Positions 1-7,306 of a stretch of 38,817 bases of DNA are shown one piece after another; position 1 is the stretch's first letter, and the number at the start of each line of letters is the position of its first letter. The DNA is taken from positions 1 through 38,817 of the forward strand of contig VBKG01000329.1 in the NCBI GenBank assembly GCA_005879585.1. Direction: 5' to 3'. The DNA comes from Deltaproteobacteria bacterium. Lineage in GTDB: Bacteria > Desulfobacterota > Binatia > DP-6. The notes beneath the pieces are model-generated. The model saw only the letters and a list, made by a program, of their open reading frames with translations, was not told the DNA's origin and ran no database searches. A program made the translations under genes and the position numbers.

Positions 1-2
1 CG

Positions 3-830
3 TTCTCGATGATCAGTATCGCCGGGCTCTCCTGGATCGTGTGGGGGCACCACATGTTCCAGAGCGGCATGAGCCCGGCGCTCGGCACGAGCTTCATGAT
101 GTCGACGATGGTCATCGCCGTGCCGTCGGCCATCAAGACCTTCAACTGGCTCGGCACGCTCTGGCGCGGCAACATCCGCTTCACCACACCCATGCTGTTC
201 GCCATCGGCTTCGTGTCGATGTTCGTGATCGGCGGCCTCTCGGGCATCTACATGGCGTCGACGCCGGTCGACATCTTCATCCACGACACCTACTTCATCG
301 TCGGGCACATCCACTACGTGGTGTTCGGCGGCAGTCTCCTCGGCGCGTTCGCGGCCATCTATTACTGGTACCCGAAGATGTTCGGCCGCATGATGAACGA
401 GACGCTCGGGAAGATCCACTTCGCGCTGACGTTCACGTTCTTCAACGGGACGTTCTTCCCGATGCACATCATCGGGGTCGGCGGCCACATGCGGCGCATC
501 TACAACCCGACGCAGTACGACTTCCTGAAGCCGCTCCAGCACTGGAACGTGTTCATGACCGTCAGCGCCCTCCTCCTCGGCGCTTCGCAGCTCATCTTCC
601 TCGCCAACTTCGTCTGGAGCATGTTCGCCGGCGTGCGGGCGTCGAGGAACCCCTGGCAGGCGAACACGCTCGAATGGGAAGCGCCCACCCCGCCCCCGCA
701 CGGCAACTTCCCGGGACCGCTCCCCACCGTCTACCGCGGCCCGTACGAGTACAGCTCGCCGCTCGTTTCCGAGGACTTCCTGCCCCAGGCGCGGCGCCTC
801 GAGTCCCACGTGGCGGCCGCGGCGCACTGA
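3..830 (+). CDS. ctaD: Cytochrome c oxidase subunit I, C-terminal part (5' end outside window)
   Basis: This is the C-terminal part (about 275 residues) of the catalytic subunit of a haem-copper oxidase, which reduces O2 to water and pumps protons at the cytoplasmic membrane. The frame is open to the left edge, so the start lies upstream. Visible family signatures are WGHHMFQSGM, whose two adjacent His are CuB ligands, and HDTYFIVGHIHYV, whose two His bind haem a3 and low-spin haem a. Several hydrophobic helices follow. The C-terminal tail is polar and Pro-rich. The stop lies six bases before ctaA, consistent with one operon. Subunit II is not in the window and is probably upstream. The family call is very secure; the gene is cut by the window edge, not broken. 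Confidence 0.96.
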   Translation, partial: FSMISIAGLSWIVWGHHMFQSGMSPALGTSFMMSTMVIAVPSAIKTFNWLGTLWRGNIRFTTPMLFAIGFVSMFVIGGLSGIYMASTPVDIFIHDTYFIVGHIHYVVFGGSLLGAFAAIYYWYPKMFGRMMNETLGKIHFALTFTFFNGTFFPMHIIGVGGHMRRIYNPTQYDFLKPLQHWNVFMTVSALLLGASQLIFLANFVWSMFAGVRASRNPWQANTLEWEAPTPPPHGNFPGPLPTVYRGPYEYSSPLVSEDFLPQARRLESHVAAAAH

Positions 831-836
831 CCGCGG

Positions 837-1778
837 ATGCCTCCTTCGCGCGGCATCCATCGGCTGGCGGTCGCCACGGCGGCGAGCACGTTCGTCCTGC
901 TCTTCGTGGGCGGGCTCGTGACCAGCACCGGATCCGCGCTCGCGGTGCCGGACTGGCCGCTGTCGTTCGGCCAGGTATTCCCGCCGATGGTAGGCGGCGT
1001 GCTCTTCGAGCACGGCCATCGGCTCGTGGCCACGCTCGTCGGGTGTCTGACGCTCGTCCTGGCGCTCTGGATCGCAATCGCCGAGCCGCGCCCCGCGGTG
1101 CGCGCCTCCGGCCTCGTGGCGCTGTTCGCCGTCGTGCTGCAGGGTGTCCTCGGCGGCGTCACCGTGCTCTACAAGTTGCCGCTCGCGGTTTCCGTCACCC
1201 ACGCCTGCCTCGCGCAGACGTTCTTCTGCCTGACCGTCGCGCTGGCGATCGTGACCGGCCCGGGGTGGACGTCGCCACCCGCTGCGGTCCGCCCCGACGA
1301 GCGGCCGATCGCGCTCCTCGCCGGCGCCACCACGGCGGCCGTGTTCGCGCAGCTGGTACTCGGTGCACTCATGCGCCATCTGGGCGCCGGGCTCGCCATT
1401 CCGGACTTTCCGCTCGCATTCGGGCGTGTGCTGCCGCCGCTCGTCACCCCGCTCGTCACCGTGCACTTCGCGCACCGGATCGGCGCGGTCATCGTGGCAC
1501 TCTCGGTCGCGACCACCGTCGCGCGGGCGGCCCGGTCGCCGCGGGCCGAGCTCCGCCGTCCCGCGCTCGTCGCGGCGGCGCTGGTCGTCGTCCAGGTCGC
1601 GCTCGGTGCCTCGATCATCTGGACACGCCGTGCCGTGGTCCCGACGACGAGCCACGTCGCTCTCGGTGCCGCGCTCCTCGCCACGTGTTTCGCGCTGACG
1701 CTTCGCGCGGTGCGGCTCGGCGTCCGCCGGAGCGCCGAGCCCGTTCCCATCGGCTTTCGGCGCGAGGTGCCCGCATGA
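837..1778 (+). CDS. ctaA: Haem A synthase (CtaA/COX15)
   Basis: This 313-aa polytopic membrane enzyme oxidises the C8 methyl of haem O to the formyl group of haem A, the cofactor of the oxidase encoded upstream. It has the family's two-fold internal symmetry: PDWPLSFGQVFPP near residue 40 recurs as PDFPLAFGRVLPP near residue 195. The expected haem-ligand His residues occur in the helices reading EHGHRLVA, VTHACLAQ, VHFAHRIGA and TSHVALG. The length is typical. The stop overlaps the ctaB start in an ATGA, implying translational coupling with haem O synthase, the preceding enzyme of the pathway. Confidence 0.95.
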   Translation: MPPSRGIHRLAVATAASTFVLLFVGGLVTSTGSALAVPDWPLSFGQVFPPMVGGVLFEHGHRLVATLVGCLTLVLALWIAIAEPRPAVRASGLVALFAVVLQGVLGGVTVLYKLPLAVSVTHACLAQTFFCLTVALAIVTGPGWTSPPAAVRPDERPIALLAGATTAAVFAQLVLGALMRHLGAGLAIPDFPLAFGRVLPPLVTPLVTVHFAHRIGAVIVALSVATTVARAARSPRAELRRPALVAAALVVVQVALGASIIWTRRAVVPTTSHVALGAALLATCFALTLRAVRLGVRRSAEPVPIGFRREVPA

Positions 1779-2674
1779 CGCCCGCTGCGGCCGCGCGGCC
1801 GGTGGGCATCGTCTCGCGTCGCATCGCCGACTACCTGGAGCTCGGCAAACCGCGCGTCGTCCTCATGGTGCTGGTGACGACCGCCGCCGGTTACTACCTC
1901 GGCTCGACCGGCACCCCGCACCTCGGGCTGCTCGTCCAGACGCTGCTCGGCACGGCGCTCGCCGCCGCGGGCACGCTCGCGCTCAACCAGCTCATGGAGC
2001 GCGACCTCGATGCCCGCATGGCCCGGACGCGCCACCGCCCGCTCCCCGACGGGCGGCTCCAGCCGGCCGAGGCGCTCGTGCTCGGCGGCGCGTTGCTCGT
2101 CGCCGGCGTCGTCCACCTGACGGTCGTCGTCGGGCCGCTGCCCGCGGCGGTCACCGCGGCGATCGCCGTCGTGTACCTGCTCCTCTACACGCCGCTGAAG
2201 CGCGTGACCCCGCTCTGCTCGCTCGTCGGCGCCGTGCCCGGCGCGCTGCCGCCGGTGGCCGGCTGGGCGGCGGCACGCGGCACGCTCGGGCCGGAGCCCT
2301 GGGTCCTCTTCGCGATCCTCTTCTTCTGGCAGATCCCGCACTCGCTCGCGATCGGCCGGCTGTACCGCGACGACTACGCGCGCGCCGGCATCCGGCTGCT
2401 CCCGGTGATCGATCGCGACGGACCGAGCACGGGCACGCACGTCGTCGCGCATTGCCTCGCGCTGCTGCCGGTTGCGCTCCTGCCGACGCTGCTGCGGCTC
2501 GCAGGCGCGGCCTACTTCGTCGTCGCGCTGGCGCTCGGGCTCGCGTTCCTCGCGAGCGGCATCATGCTCGCTCGCGGCCGCTCGGCGGCCGACGCGCGAC
2601 GCCTGATGTTCGCCTCGCTGGTGTATCTTCCCGTGCTCCTCGCCGTGATGGCGCTCGACAAGGTCGCCTTCTAG
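1775..2674 (+). CDS. ctaB: Protohaem IX farnesyltransferase (haem O synthase, CtaB/COX10)
   Basis: This enzyme farnesylates the vinyl group of haem B to give haem O, the substrate of CtaA. It is a 299-aa UbiA-superfamily membrane protein. The Asp-rich prenyl-diphosphate site is visible as N71-x5-D77-x-D79 followed by ARTRHRPLPDG, which is the classical COX10 signature. The chosen ATG lies in an ATGA overlap with ctaA and starts the conserved sequence ELGKPRVVLMVLVTTAAGYYLG. The frame stays open far upstream through the oxidase gene, but that part is an out-of-frame shadow. The next gene begins two bases after the stop. Confidence 0.95.
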   Translation: MTPAAAARPVGIVSRRIADYLELGKPRVVLMVLVTTAAGYYLGSTGTPHLGLLVQTLLGTALAAAGTLALNQLMERDLDARMARTRHRPLPDGRLQPAEALVLGGALLVAGVVHLTVVVGPLPAAVTAAIAVVYLLLYTPLKRVTPLCSLVGAVPGALPPVAGWAAARGTLGPEPWVLFAILFFWQIPHSLAIGRLYRDDYARAGIRLLPVIDRDGPSTGTHVVAHCLALLPVALLPTLLRLAGAAYFVVALALGLAFLASGIMLARGRSAADARRLMFASLVYLPVLLAVMALDKVAF

Positions 2675-2676
2675 GC

Positions 2677-3288
2677 ATGACGACCGGAGCCGTCGCCATG
2701 CGCCGCCGCGTCGTCCCGCCTCCCCCGGCGGAGGCCCCGCCCGTCAGCAACACGCGGCTTGCGATGATCGTCCTCATCACCGGCGAATCGATGCTCTTCG
2801 CCGGACTGATCGGCATGTACCTCGTCTTCCGCCTGTCGGCCCGCGCCTGGCCGCCGGCGGACCTGCCGCGCCTGCCGCTCGGGTTGACGACGCTCAACAC
2901 GGTGGTGCTCCTGGCCAGCGCGGTTCCCGTCGGCCGCGCGCTCGGCGCCATCCGCCGGGGCGAGTCGGGAAGCGTCGCGCGGCAGGTGGAGCTGACGGCG
3001 GTCCTCGGCGCCGTGTTCCTGGCGGTCCAGGGCGCCGAGTGGACTCGCCTCGTGCGCCACGGGCTGACGCTCGGCAGCGGGACCTACGGTGCCTCGTTCT
3101 ACGTACTGATCGGCTGCCACGCGCTACACGTCCTCGCCGCGGTCACGTGGCTCTCGATCGTCGCGCTCCTCGCACGCCGGGGCGTGTTCACGCGCGCGCG
3201 CCACGCAGCGCTGGAGATGTGCGCCATCTACTGGTATTTCGTGTGCGGACTGTGGGCGGTGCTGTTTCCGCTCGTCTATCTCTACTGA
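2677..3288 (+). CDS. Cytochrome c oxidase subunit III-like protein (first copy)
   Basis: This is a 203-aa integral membrane protein of the subunit III family, in the short form of about five helices. Features seen are the start helix NTRLAMIVLITGESMLFAGL, the LQGAEW motif whose Glu matches the conserved DCCD-reactive Glu of subunit III, IGCHALHVL, and the terminal IYWYFVCGLWAVLFPLVYLY. The family stabilises subunit I and the proton-uptake path. It starts two bases after ctaB and overlaps the next gene by one base. A second subunit III lies 0.3 kb downstream. This copy is the more divergent of the two and could alternatively be a NorE-like subunit III homologue. Confidence 0.88.
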   Translation: MTTGAVAMRRRVVPPPPAEAPPVSNTRLAMIVLITGESMLFAGLIGMYLVFRLSARAWPPADLPRLPLGLTTLNTVVLLASAVPVGRALGAIRRGESGSVARQVELTAVLGAVFLAVQGAEWTRLVRHGLTLGSGTYGASFYVLIGCHALHVLAAVTWLSIVALLARRGVFTRARHAALEMCAIYWYFVCGLWAVLFPLVYLY

Positions 3289-3587
3289 TGATCGACCCGA
3301 AGCGGACAGGGCTCGTGCTCGCGCTGGTCGTCGTGTGGGCTGCCACGCGAGCCCTGGCGCAGTCGTGCGCGATGTGCGGCAGCTCGTTCGGCGTCGACGA
3401 CCCGGTCCAGCGCGCCTTCAGCTGGAGCATCCTGTTCCTCATGGCGGCGCCCTACACGCTCTTCGGGGCGGTCGCCGGATGGCTCTTCTACGTCCATCGG
3501 CGAGCCGGCCGCCGCGCCAGCGTCGTCGAGCTCGCCTGGCGGCGCGCGAGGGTGCCCGCCGCCGAGCCGGGAGGTCAACCCACGTGA
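3288..3587 (+). CDS. Small exported/membrane protein with CxxC motif, in oxidase operon
   Basis: A 99-aa protein of no assigned function. It has an N-terminal hydrophobic segment with a signal-peptide-like end (VVWAATRALA), then QSCAMCGSSFG, giving a CxxC pair that would sit just outside the membrane. A single helix follows (about residues 45-68), then a basic Arg-rich cytoplasmic tail. The ATG overlaps the upstream TGA by one base and the gene ends in a GTGA overlap with the next, so it is translated as part of the oxidase operon. A CxxC pair at the membrane surface next to SCO and subunit genes suggests a thiol or copper-handling assembly factor. That role is inferred from context only. Confidence 0.75.
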   Translation: MIDPKRTGLVLALVVVWAATRALAQSCAMCGSSFGVDDPVQRAFSWSILFLMAAPYTLFGAVAGWLFYVHRRAGRRASVVELAWRRARVPAAEPGGQPT

Positions 3588-4192
3588 GTCACGCAGCGGT
3601 CGCACACGAGCAGGTCCTGGAACCGACCGAATCCCCGCTCACCCCCGAGAGCTGGGGAAAGCTCGGCATGTGGGTATTCCTCTGCGCCGACGCCATGTCG
3701 TTCGGCGGCCTGCTCGCCGGCTACGGGGCGCTCCGCTACGGCGACCCCACCTGGCCGCGGCCGTCGAGCATCCTCGGCATCCAGCTGACGGCGCTGATGA
3801 CGTTCCTGCTCATCTGCAGCAGCGTCACGATGGTCGAGGCGCTGGCCGCGATCCGGCAAGGCGATCAACGCGGTCTCCGGAAGTTCCTCATGCTCACCGT
3901 CCTGGGCGGCGTGATGTTCCTCGGCCTCCAGGCCTTCGAGTGGAACAAGCTCATCTTTCACGAGGGCCAGTCGATCGCGCGGAACAACTTCGGCGCGACG
4001 TTCTTCATCCTGACCGGCTTTCACGGCTGCCACGTGTTCTCCGGCGTCGTGTACCTGAGCACCGTGTTGGCGCGCGCCGCCGCCGGCGCCTATTCCGCAC
4101 GCGAGAACAACGGCGTCGAGATCGCGGCGCTCTACTGGCACTTCGTGGACCTGATCTGGATCCTCGTGTTCACGTTCGTCTATCTTCTGTAG
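3584..4192 (+). CDS. ctaE: Cytochrome c oxidase subunit III
   Basis: A 202-aa subunit III of the haem-copper oxidase, short form with five predicted helices. The GTG start is chosen because it overlaps the upstream stop as GTGA and is followed by a polar N-terminus, then KLGMWVFLCADAMSFGGLLAGY. The conserved Glu is in LQAFEWNKL. The family signatures FILTGFHGCHVFSGVVYL and ALYWHFVDLIWILVFTFVYLL are both present. It sits directly before subunit IV. It is the better match of the two subunit III-like genes here to the canonical aa3-type subunit. Confidence 0.95.
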   Translation: MSHAAVAHEQVLEPTESPLTPESWGKLGMWVFLCADAMSFGGLLAGYGALRYGDPTWPRPSSILGIQLTALMTFLLICSSVTMVEALAAIRQGDQRGLRKFLMLTVLGGVMFLGLQAFEWNKLIFHEGQSIARNNFGATFFILTGFHGCHVFSGVVYLSTVLARAAAGAYSARENNGVEIAALYWHFVDLIWILVFTFVYLL

Positions 4193-4201
4193 GGGGCAAC
4201 G

Positions 4202-4549
4202 ATGACGGCCCACACAGCCGAGCAGCTCGCGCACGAGCAGCGCCGCTACCTGCAGGTGTTTGCATGGCTCACGGTCCTCACCGCCGTCGAGCTGGCGGTC
4301 ATCTACATGCCGATCCCGCACCTGGCCATCGGCGGCATGCTCGTTCTGCTCGCGGCCACCAAGGCGTCGCTCGTGGCCCTCTTCTACATGCACCTCGCCG
4401 TCGAGCGACGGACGCTGACCTACATCGCGCTGACGCCGGCCATCCTCTGCGTGCTCCTCATCTTCGCGCTGCTGCCGGACCTCGGCGGCATCACCCGTGC
4501 GCTCACCCAGGCCACGCCGCCCGCCGCGGAGGCTGAAGCGCATCACTGA
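4202..4549 (+). CDS. Cytochrome c oxidase subunit IV (prokaryotic COX4 type)
   Basis: A 115-aa small subunit with three predicted membrane helices and the prokaryotic COX4 signature TKASLVALFYMHLAVERR (about residues 58-75), in which the helix with FYMHL is diagnostic. The N-terminus is polar (HTAEQLAHEQRRYLQVF) and the C-terminus is His/Ala-rich. It starts nine bases after subunit III. In related oxidases this subunit stabilises CuB during assembly. It completes a subunit I-III-IV set; subunit II must lie outside the window. Confidence 0.9.
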   Translation: MTAHTAEQLAHEQRRYLQVFAWLTVLTAVELAVIYMPIPHLAIGGMLVLLAATKASLVALFYMHLAVERRTLTYIALTPAILCVLLIFALLPDLGGITRALTQATPPAAEAEAHH

Positions 4550-5162
4550 GACGTCCCGGCGGCGGCGCGCGGCGCGAACCCGGGACGCGCGCGTTCGGCG
4601 TCGGCGCGTCTCGTTGCTCACCGCTGTCCTGCTGGTATCTGCCGCAGGCTGCCGGCACGAGAGCCTGCCCGTCCTCGGCACGGTTCCATCCTTCGCCCTC
4701 ACGGAGCGCGGCGGCGACGCGCTGCGCGCCCAGGATCTCGCCGGCCACGTCTGGATCGCGGACTTCGTCTTCACGCACTGCCCCGACGTCTGCCCCGCGC
4801 TGACGGGCCGGTTCGCGCGCCTCCAGCGCGAGCTCGACGGCGTGCGGCTGGTCTCGTTCAGCGTCGACCCGACGCGGGACACGCCCGAGGTCCTTCGTGA
4901 GTACGCGACGCGGGCGGGCGCGCGACCCGGGTGGCTCTTCGTCACCGGCCCCCGCGATGCGGTTGCCGCCCTCCTGCGCGACGGGTTTCACGTAGCGTTC
5001 GCCGACGACGGCCCCCCGTCCGCGCCGATCACACACAGCGACCGGTTCGTGCTCGTTGACGGGGAGCTGCGCATCCGTGGCTACTATCACGGCAGCGACG
5101 AGGCGGATGTCGCGCGGCTCGTGCGGGACACGACGGCGCTGCGGGACGGGGGAGCCTCGTGA
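4497..5162 (+). CDS. SCO1/SenC/PrrC-family copper chaperone, probable lipoprotein
   Basis: A thioredoxin-fold copper chaperone that delivers copper to the CuA or CuB site of the oxidase. The metal-binding CPDVC is at residues 95-99 of the longest frame, with the partner His at 180 in PITHSDRF. An Arg-rich stretch is followed by LLTAVLLVSAAGC, a hydrophobic core with a lipobox, so the mature protein is probably lipid-anchored at Cys52. The start is uncertain. GTG at 4497 overlaps subunit IV by 53 bases and would give a long basic n-region. TTG at 4614 begins right at the hydrophobic core, and no good ribosome-binding site separates the two. It is the last gene of the oxidase operon and converges with an ABC transporter. 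Confidence 0.92.
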   Translation: MRSPRPRRPPRRLKRITETSRRRRAARTRDARVRRRRVSLLTAVLLVSAAGCRHESLPVLGTVPSFALTERGGDALRAQDLAGHVWIADFVFTHCPDVCPALTGRFARLQRELDGVRLVSFSVDPTRDTPEVLREYATRAGARPGWLFVTGPRDAVAALLRDGFHVAFADDGPPSAPITHSDRFVLVDGELRIRGYYHGSDEADVARLVRDTTALRDGGAS

Positions 5163-5196
5163 TCCCGCTCGCCGCCCTGCTACTCTATCACACCGG

Positions 5197-5967
5197 CTAT
5201 GCGGTCGTGCGACGCGCGAGCGCGGCGGTGCCCGCGAGCATGACGAGCGCGAATCCGCCGAGGACTGCGAGCGACACGCCGAGCCCGGGGAGCCCCACCG
5301 CCGGCGCCGTGTCGCCCAGGTAGAGACAGCGGCGCAGCGCGGCCATCCCGTACGTGAGCGGGTCGGCGCGCATCAGCCAGCGGAGCACGGTCGGCGCGCC
5401 GTCGGCCGGGAAGAACGCGCCCGAGAGCAACCAGAGCGGGATCAGGATCAGGTTCATGATCGCGTGGAAGCCCTGCGTCGACTCGAGGCGCCAGGCGATG
5501 AAGAGCCCCAGGTTGACCATCGCGAACGCGAGAAGCGCCATCGCTCCGGTCGCGGCGGCGATGCGGGCCGGGTCGAGCGACACGCCCGCCACGGGTGCGA
5601 GCGCGAGGAAGAGCAGCCCCTGCAGCACGGCGAGCGTCGCGCCCCCGAGGGCCTGGCCGAGTACGATCGCCGTGCGGGGGACGGGAGCGGCGAGCACCCC
5701 CTGCAGGAAGCCCGCTCGCCGGTCCTCGACGGTGGAGATCGTCGCGAAGATGGCCGTGAAGAGCAGCACGAGCGCGAGCACGCCCGGGTAGAAGTACTGC
5801 AGGTAGCCGACGCCGCCCGCGCCCGCCGGCCGGAACGACGCGGACAGGCCTCCGCCGAGCAGCAACCAGAAGACGACCGGCTGCACGAGCGCCCCCACCA
5901 GGCGGCTGCGCTGGCGAACGAAGCGGATCACTTCCCGCTCCCAGAGCGTCGCCACCGCTGCCATCAT
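5197..5967 (-). CDS. ABC-2 type transporter permease
   Basis: A 256-aa permease of the ABC-2/DrrB class with about six predicted membrane segments. Visible features are a cytoplasmic N-terminus (LWEREVIRFVRQRSR) and the conserved loop AFFPADGAPTVLRWLMRADPLTYGMAALR near residues 165-195, typical of ABC-2 permeases. Its ATG overlaps the ATPase stop in an ATGA, so the two form one exporter. Together they could move a lipid-linked or hydrophobic compound across the inner membrane; the substrate cannot be read from sequence. It lies next to asparagine synthetase and glycosyltransferase genes, so an envelope glycoconjugate is possible. Confidence 0.92.
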   Translation of the reverse strand: MMAAVATLWEREVIRFVRQRSRLVGALVQPVVFWLLLGGGLSASFRPAGAGGVGYLQYFYPGVLALVLLFTAIFATISTVEDRRAGFLQGVLAAPVPRTAIVLGQALGGATLAVLQGLLFLALAPVAGVSLDPARIAAATGAMALLAFAMVNLGLFIAWRLESTQGFHAIMNLILIPLWLLSGAFFPADGAPTVLRWLMRADPLTYGMAALRRCLYLGDTAPAVGLPGLGVSLAVLGGFALVMLAGTAALARRTTA

Positions 5968-6995
5968 GCCGGTGCCTCCGCGGCGAAGCGGTGCCCGGTG
6001 GCGTGCACGAAGACGTCCTCCAGCGTCGGCTTGCCGTAGGTGATCGTCCGCACCGCGCCGGGAAACGCCTCGACCAGCTCGCGCACCAGCTCGTGGGCCC
6101 GGGGGTGCTCGAGGCGGAGCGTGCCGTCGACGAGCGTGCCGGCGACGCCGAACCGGGCGCGCACGCCGTCGCGCAGCACCTCGGCGGTGGGCGTCTCGAC
6201 CACCAGGACATCGCCCCCGACCGCCGCCTTGAGCGCATCCGGGGCGCCGAGCGCAACGACGCGCCCGCGGTCGAGGATCGCCACACGGTCGCAGCGCTCG
6301 GCCTCCTCCATGTGGTGCGTCGTCAACAGCACCGTGACGCCGTCGGCGTCGCGCAGCGCGCGCAGCTCCGCCAGGAAGTCGCGTCGCGCCGCCGGGTCGA
6401 GACCCGTGCTCGGCTCGTCGAGGAGCAGGACGGCGGGCCGCGGGAGCAGACCTTTCGCGAGCTCGACGCGCCGGCGGAGCCCGCCCGAGAGCCGCTCGAC
6501 CAGCTCCCGCCGACGGTCGGCGAGCCCGAGGCGCGAGAGCAAGCCGTCGATCCGCTCACCGAGCCGTCCGCCGCGCAGGCCGTAGAGCCGTCCGTGGTGG
6601 CGCAGGTTCTCCTCGACGGTGAGCTTGCCGTCGACGCTCGGGTGCTGGAACACGACGCCGAGCCGACGGCGGACCTCGTCCGGCGCCGCCATGACGTCGT
6701 GGCCGAGGATGCGGGCGGTGCCGCCGTCGGCGCGGAGCAGGGTCGCGATGATGCGGAAGAGCGTGCTCTTGCCGCCGCCGTTCGGGCCGAGGAGGCCGAA
6801 CAGCTCGCCCTGGACGACCGTGAACGACGCGCCGGCGAGCGCCTCGCGCGCGCCGAAGCGGCGGCGGACGTCGACGACCTCGACGGCCGGCGTGCGGCCG
6901 GCGTGCGGTTCGGTCGTTGCGCCCCCGAGCTCGCTCAGCGGCGCCGTCTCGGCGGCCGTTCGAGCTGCGTCACCAGATGGTCGACCGCGAGCCAC
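5964..6995 (-). CDS. ABC transporter ATP-binding protein (DrrA/DUF4162 type)
   Basis: The ATPase partner of the adjacent ABC-2 permease. From the GTG at 6995 it is 343 aa. Walker A GPNGGGKST is at 70-78 (Gly in place of the usual Ala, still consensus), the ABC signature LSGGLRR at 169-175 and Walker B VLLLDEP at 189-195, followed by the H-loop in LLTTHHMEEAE. A C-terminal domain of about 90 residues ends with YGKPTLEDVFVHATG, typical of drug- or lipid-exporter ATPases with a DUF4162 tail. The start is uncertain: GTG 6995 overlaps the upstream gene by 61 bases, but no closer ATG, GTG or TTG precedes the conserved region at residue 37. Confidence 0.92.
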   Translation of the reverse strand: MARGRPSGDAARTAAETAPLSELGGATTEPHAGRTPAVEVVDVRRRFGAREALAGASFTVVQGELFGLLGPNGGGKSTLFRIIATLLRADGGTARILGHDVMAAPDEVRRRLGVVFQHPSVDGKLTVEENLRHHGRLYGLRGGRLGERIDGLLSRLGLADRRRELVERLSGGLRRRVELAKGLLPRPAVLLLDEPSTGLDPAARRDFLAELRALRDADGVTVLLTTHHMEEAERCDRVAILDRGRVVALGAPDALKAAVGGDVLVVETPTAEVLRDGVRARFGVAGTLVDGTLRLEHPRAHELVRELVEAFPGAVRTITYGKPTLEDVFVHATGHRFAAEAPA

Positions 6996-7306
6996 AGGCT
7001 CCGGGCATAGCGGAAGAAGACGAGCGGAACCAGCGTGACCAGCGCGATCCCGAGCGCGAGCTGCGCGCGCAACGTGAGCCCGATCGTCCAGTCGAGCACC
7101 AGGACAGCGCCGACCGCGATGGCCACCGTGACGGCGTAGTTCACGTAGATGGCCCCGACGAAGTACCCTTGCTCGCGCTCGTAGACGAGCCCGCAGACGG
7201 CGCAGCGCTCGTGCATCGTGAACCAGCCGGTGAACAGGGGCGACCGGCCGCAGCGCGGGCAGCGGAGGCGCACCGCGCGGTCGAGCGCACGCCCCAGGCG
7301 GGTCAC
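6935..7306 (-). CDS. DUF983 family zinc-ribbon membrane protein
   Basis: A 123-aa protein with the DUF983 layout. A four-cysteine zinc ribbon comes first (C16-x2-C19 and C35-x2-C38, in LRCPRCGRSPLF and HERCAVCGLVYERE). Next is the signature GYFVGAIYVNYAV, then two membrane helices and a basic tail. The GTG start overlaps the asparagine synthetase stop as GTGA, so it is coupled to that gene. The function is unknown. Members are common in aerobic bacteria, often near cytochrome oxidase genes, which are 1.8 kb away here. Its placement between asnB and an ABC exporter could also point to an envelope role. Confidence 0.9.
   Translation of the reverse strand: MTRLGRALDRAVRLRCPRCGRSPLFTGWFTMHERCAVCGLVYEREQGYFVGAIYVNYAVTVAIAVGAVLVLDWTIGLTLRAQLALGIALVTLVPLVFFRYARSLWLAVDHLVTQLERPPRRRR

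Noticed and set aside
41..1774. Upstream extension of the ctaB frame through ctaD and ctaA
   Set aside because: The extension has no motifs and the ATGA start at 1775 matches the known N-terminus of the family.
5159..5320. Short frame starting GTG 5159 with a hydrophobic start (IPLAALLLYHTGYAVV)
   Set aside because: It has no ribosome-binding site, overlaps the convergent permease gene almost entirely, and loses coding character after about 20 residues.
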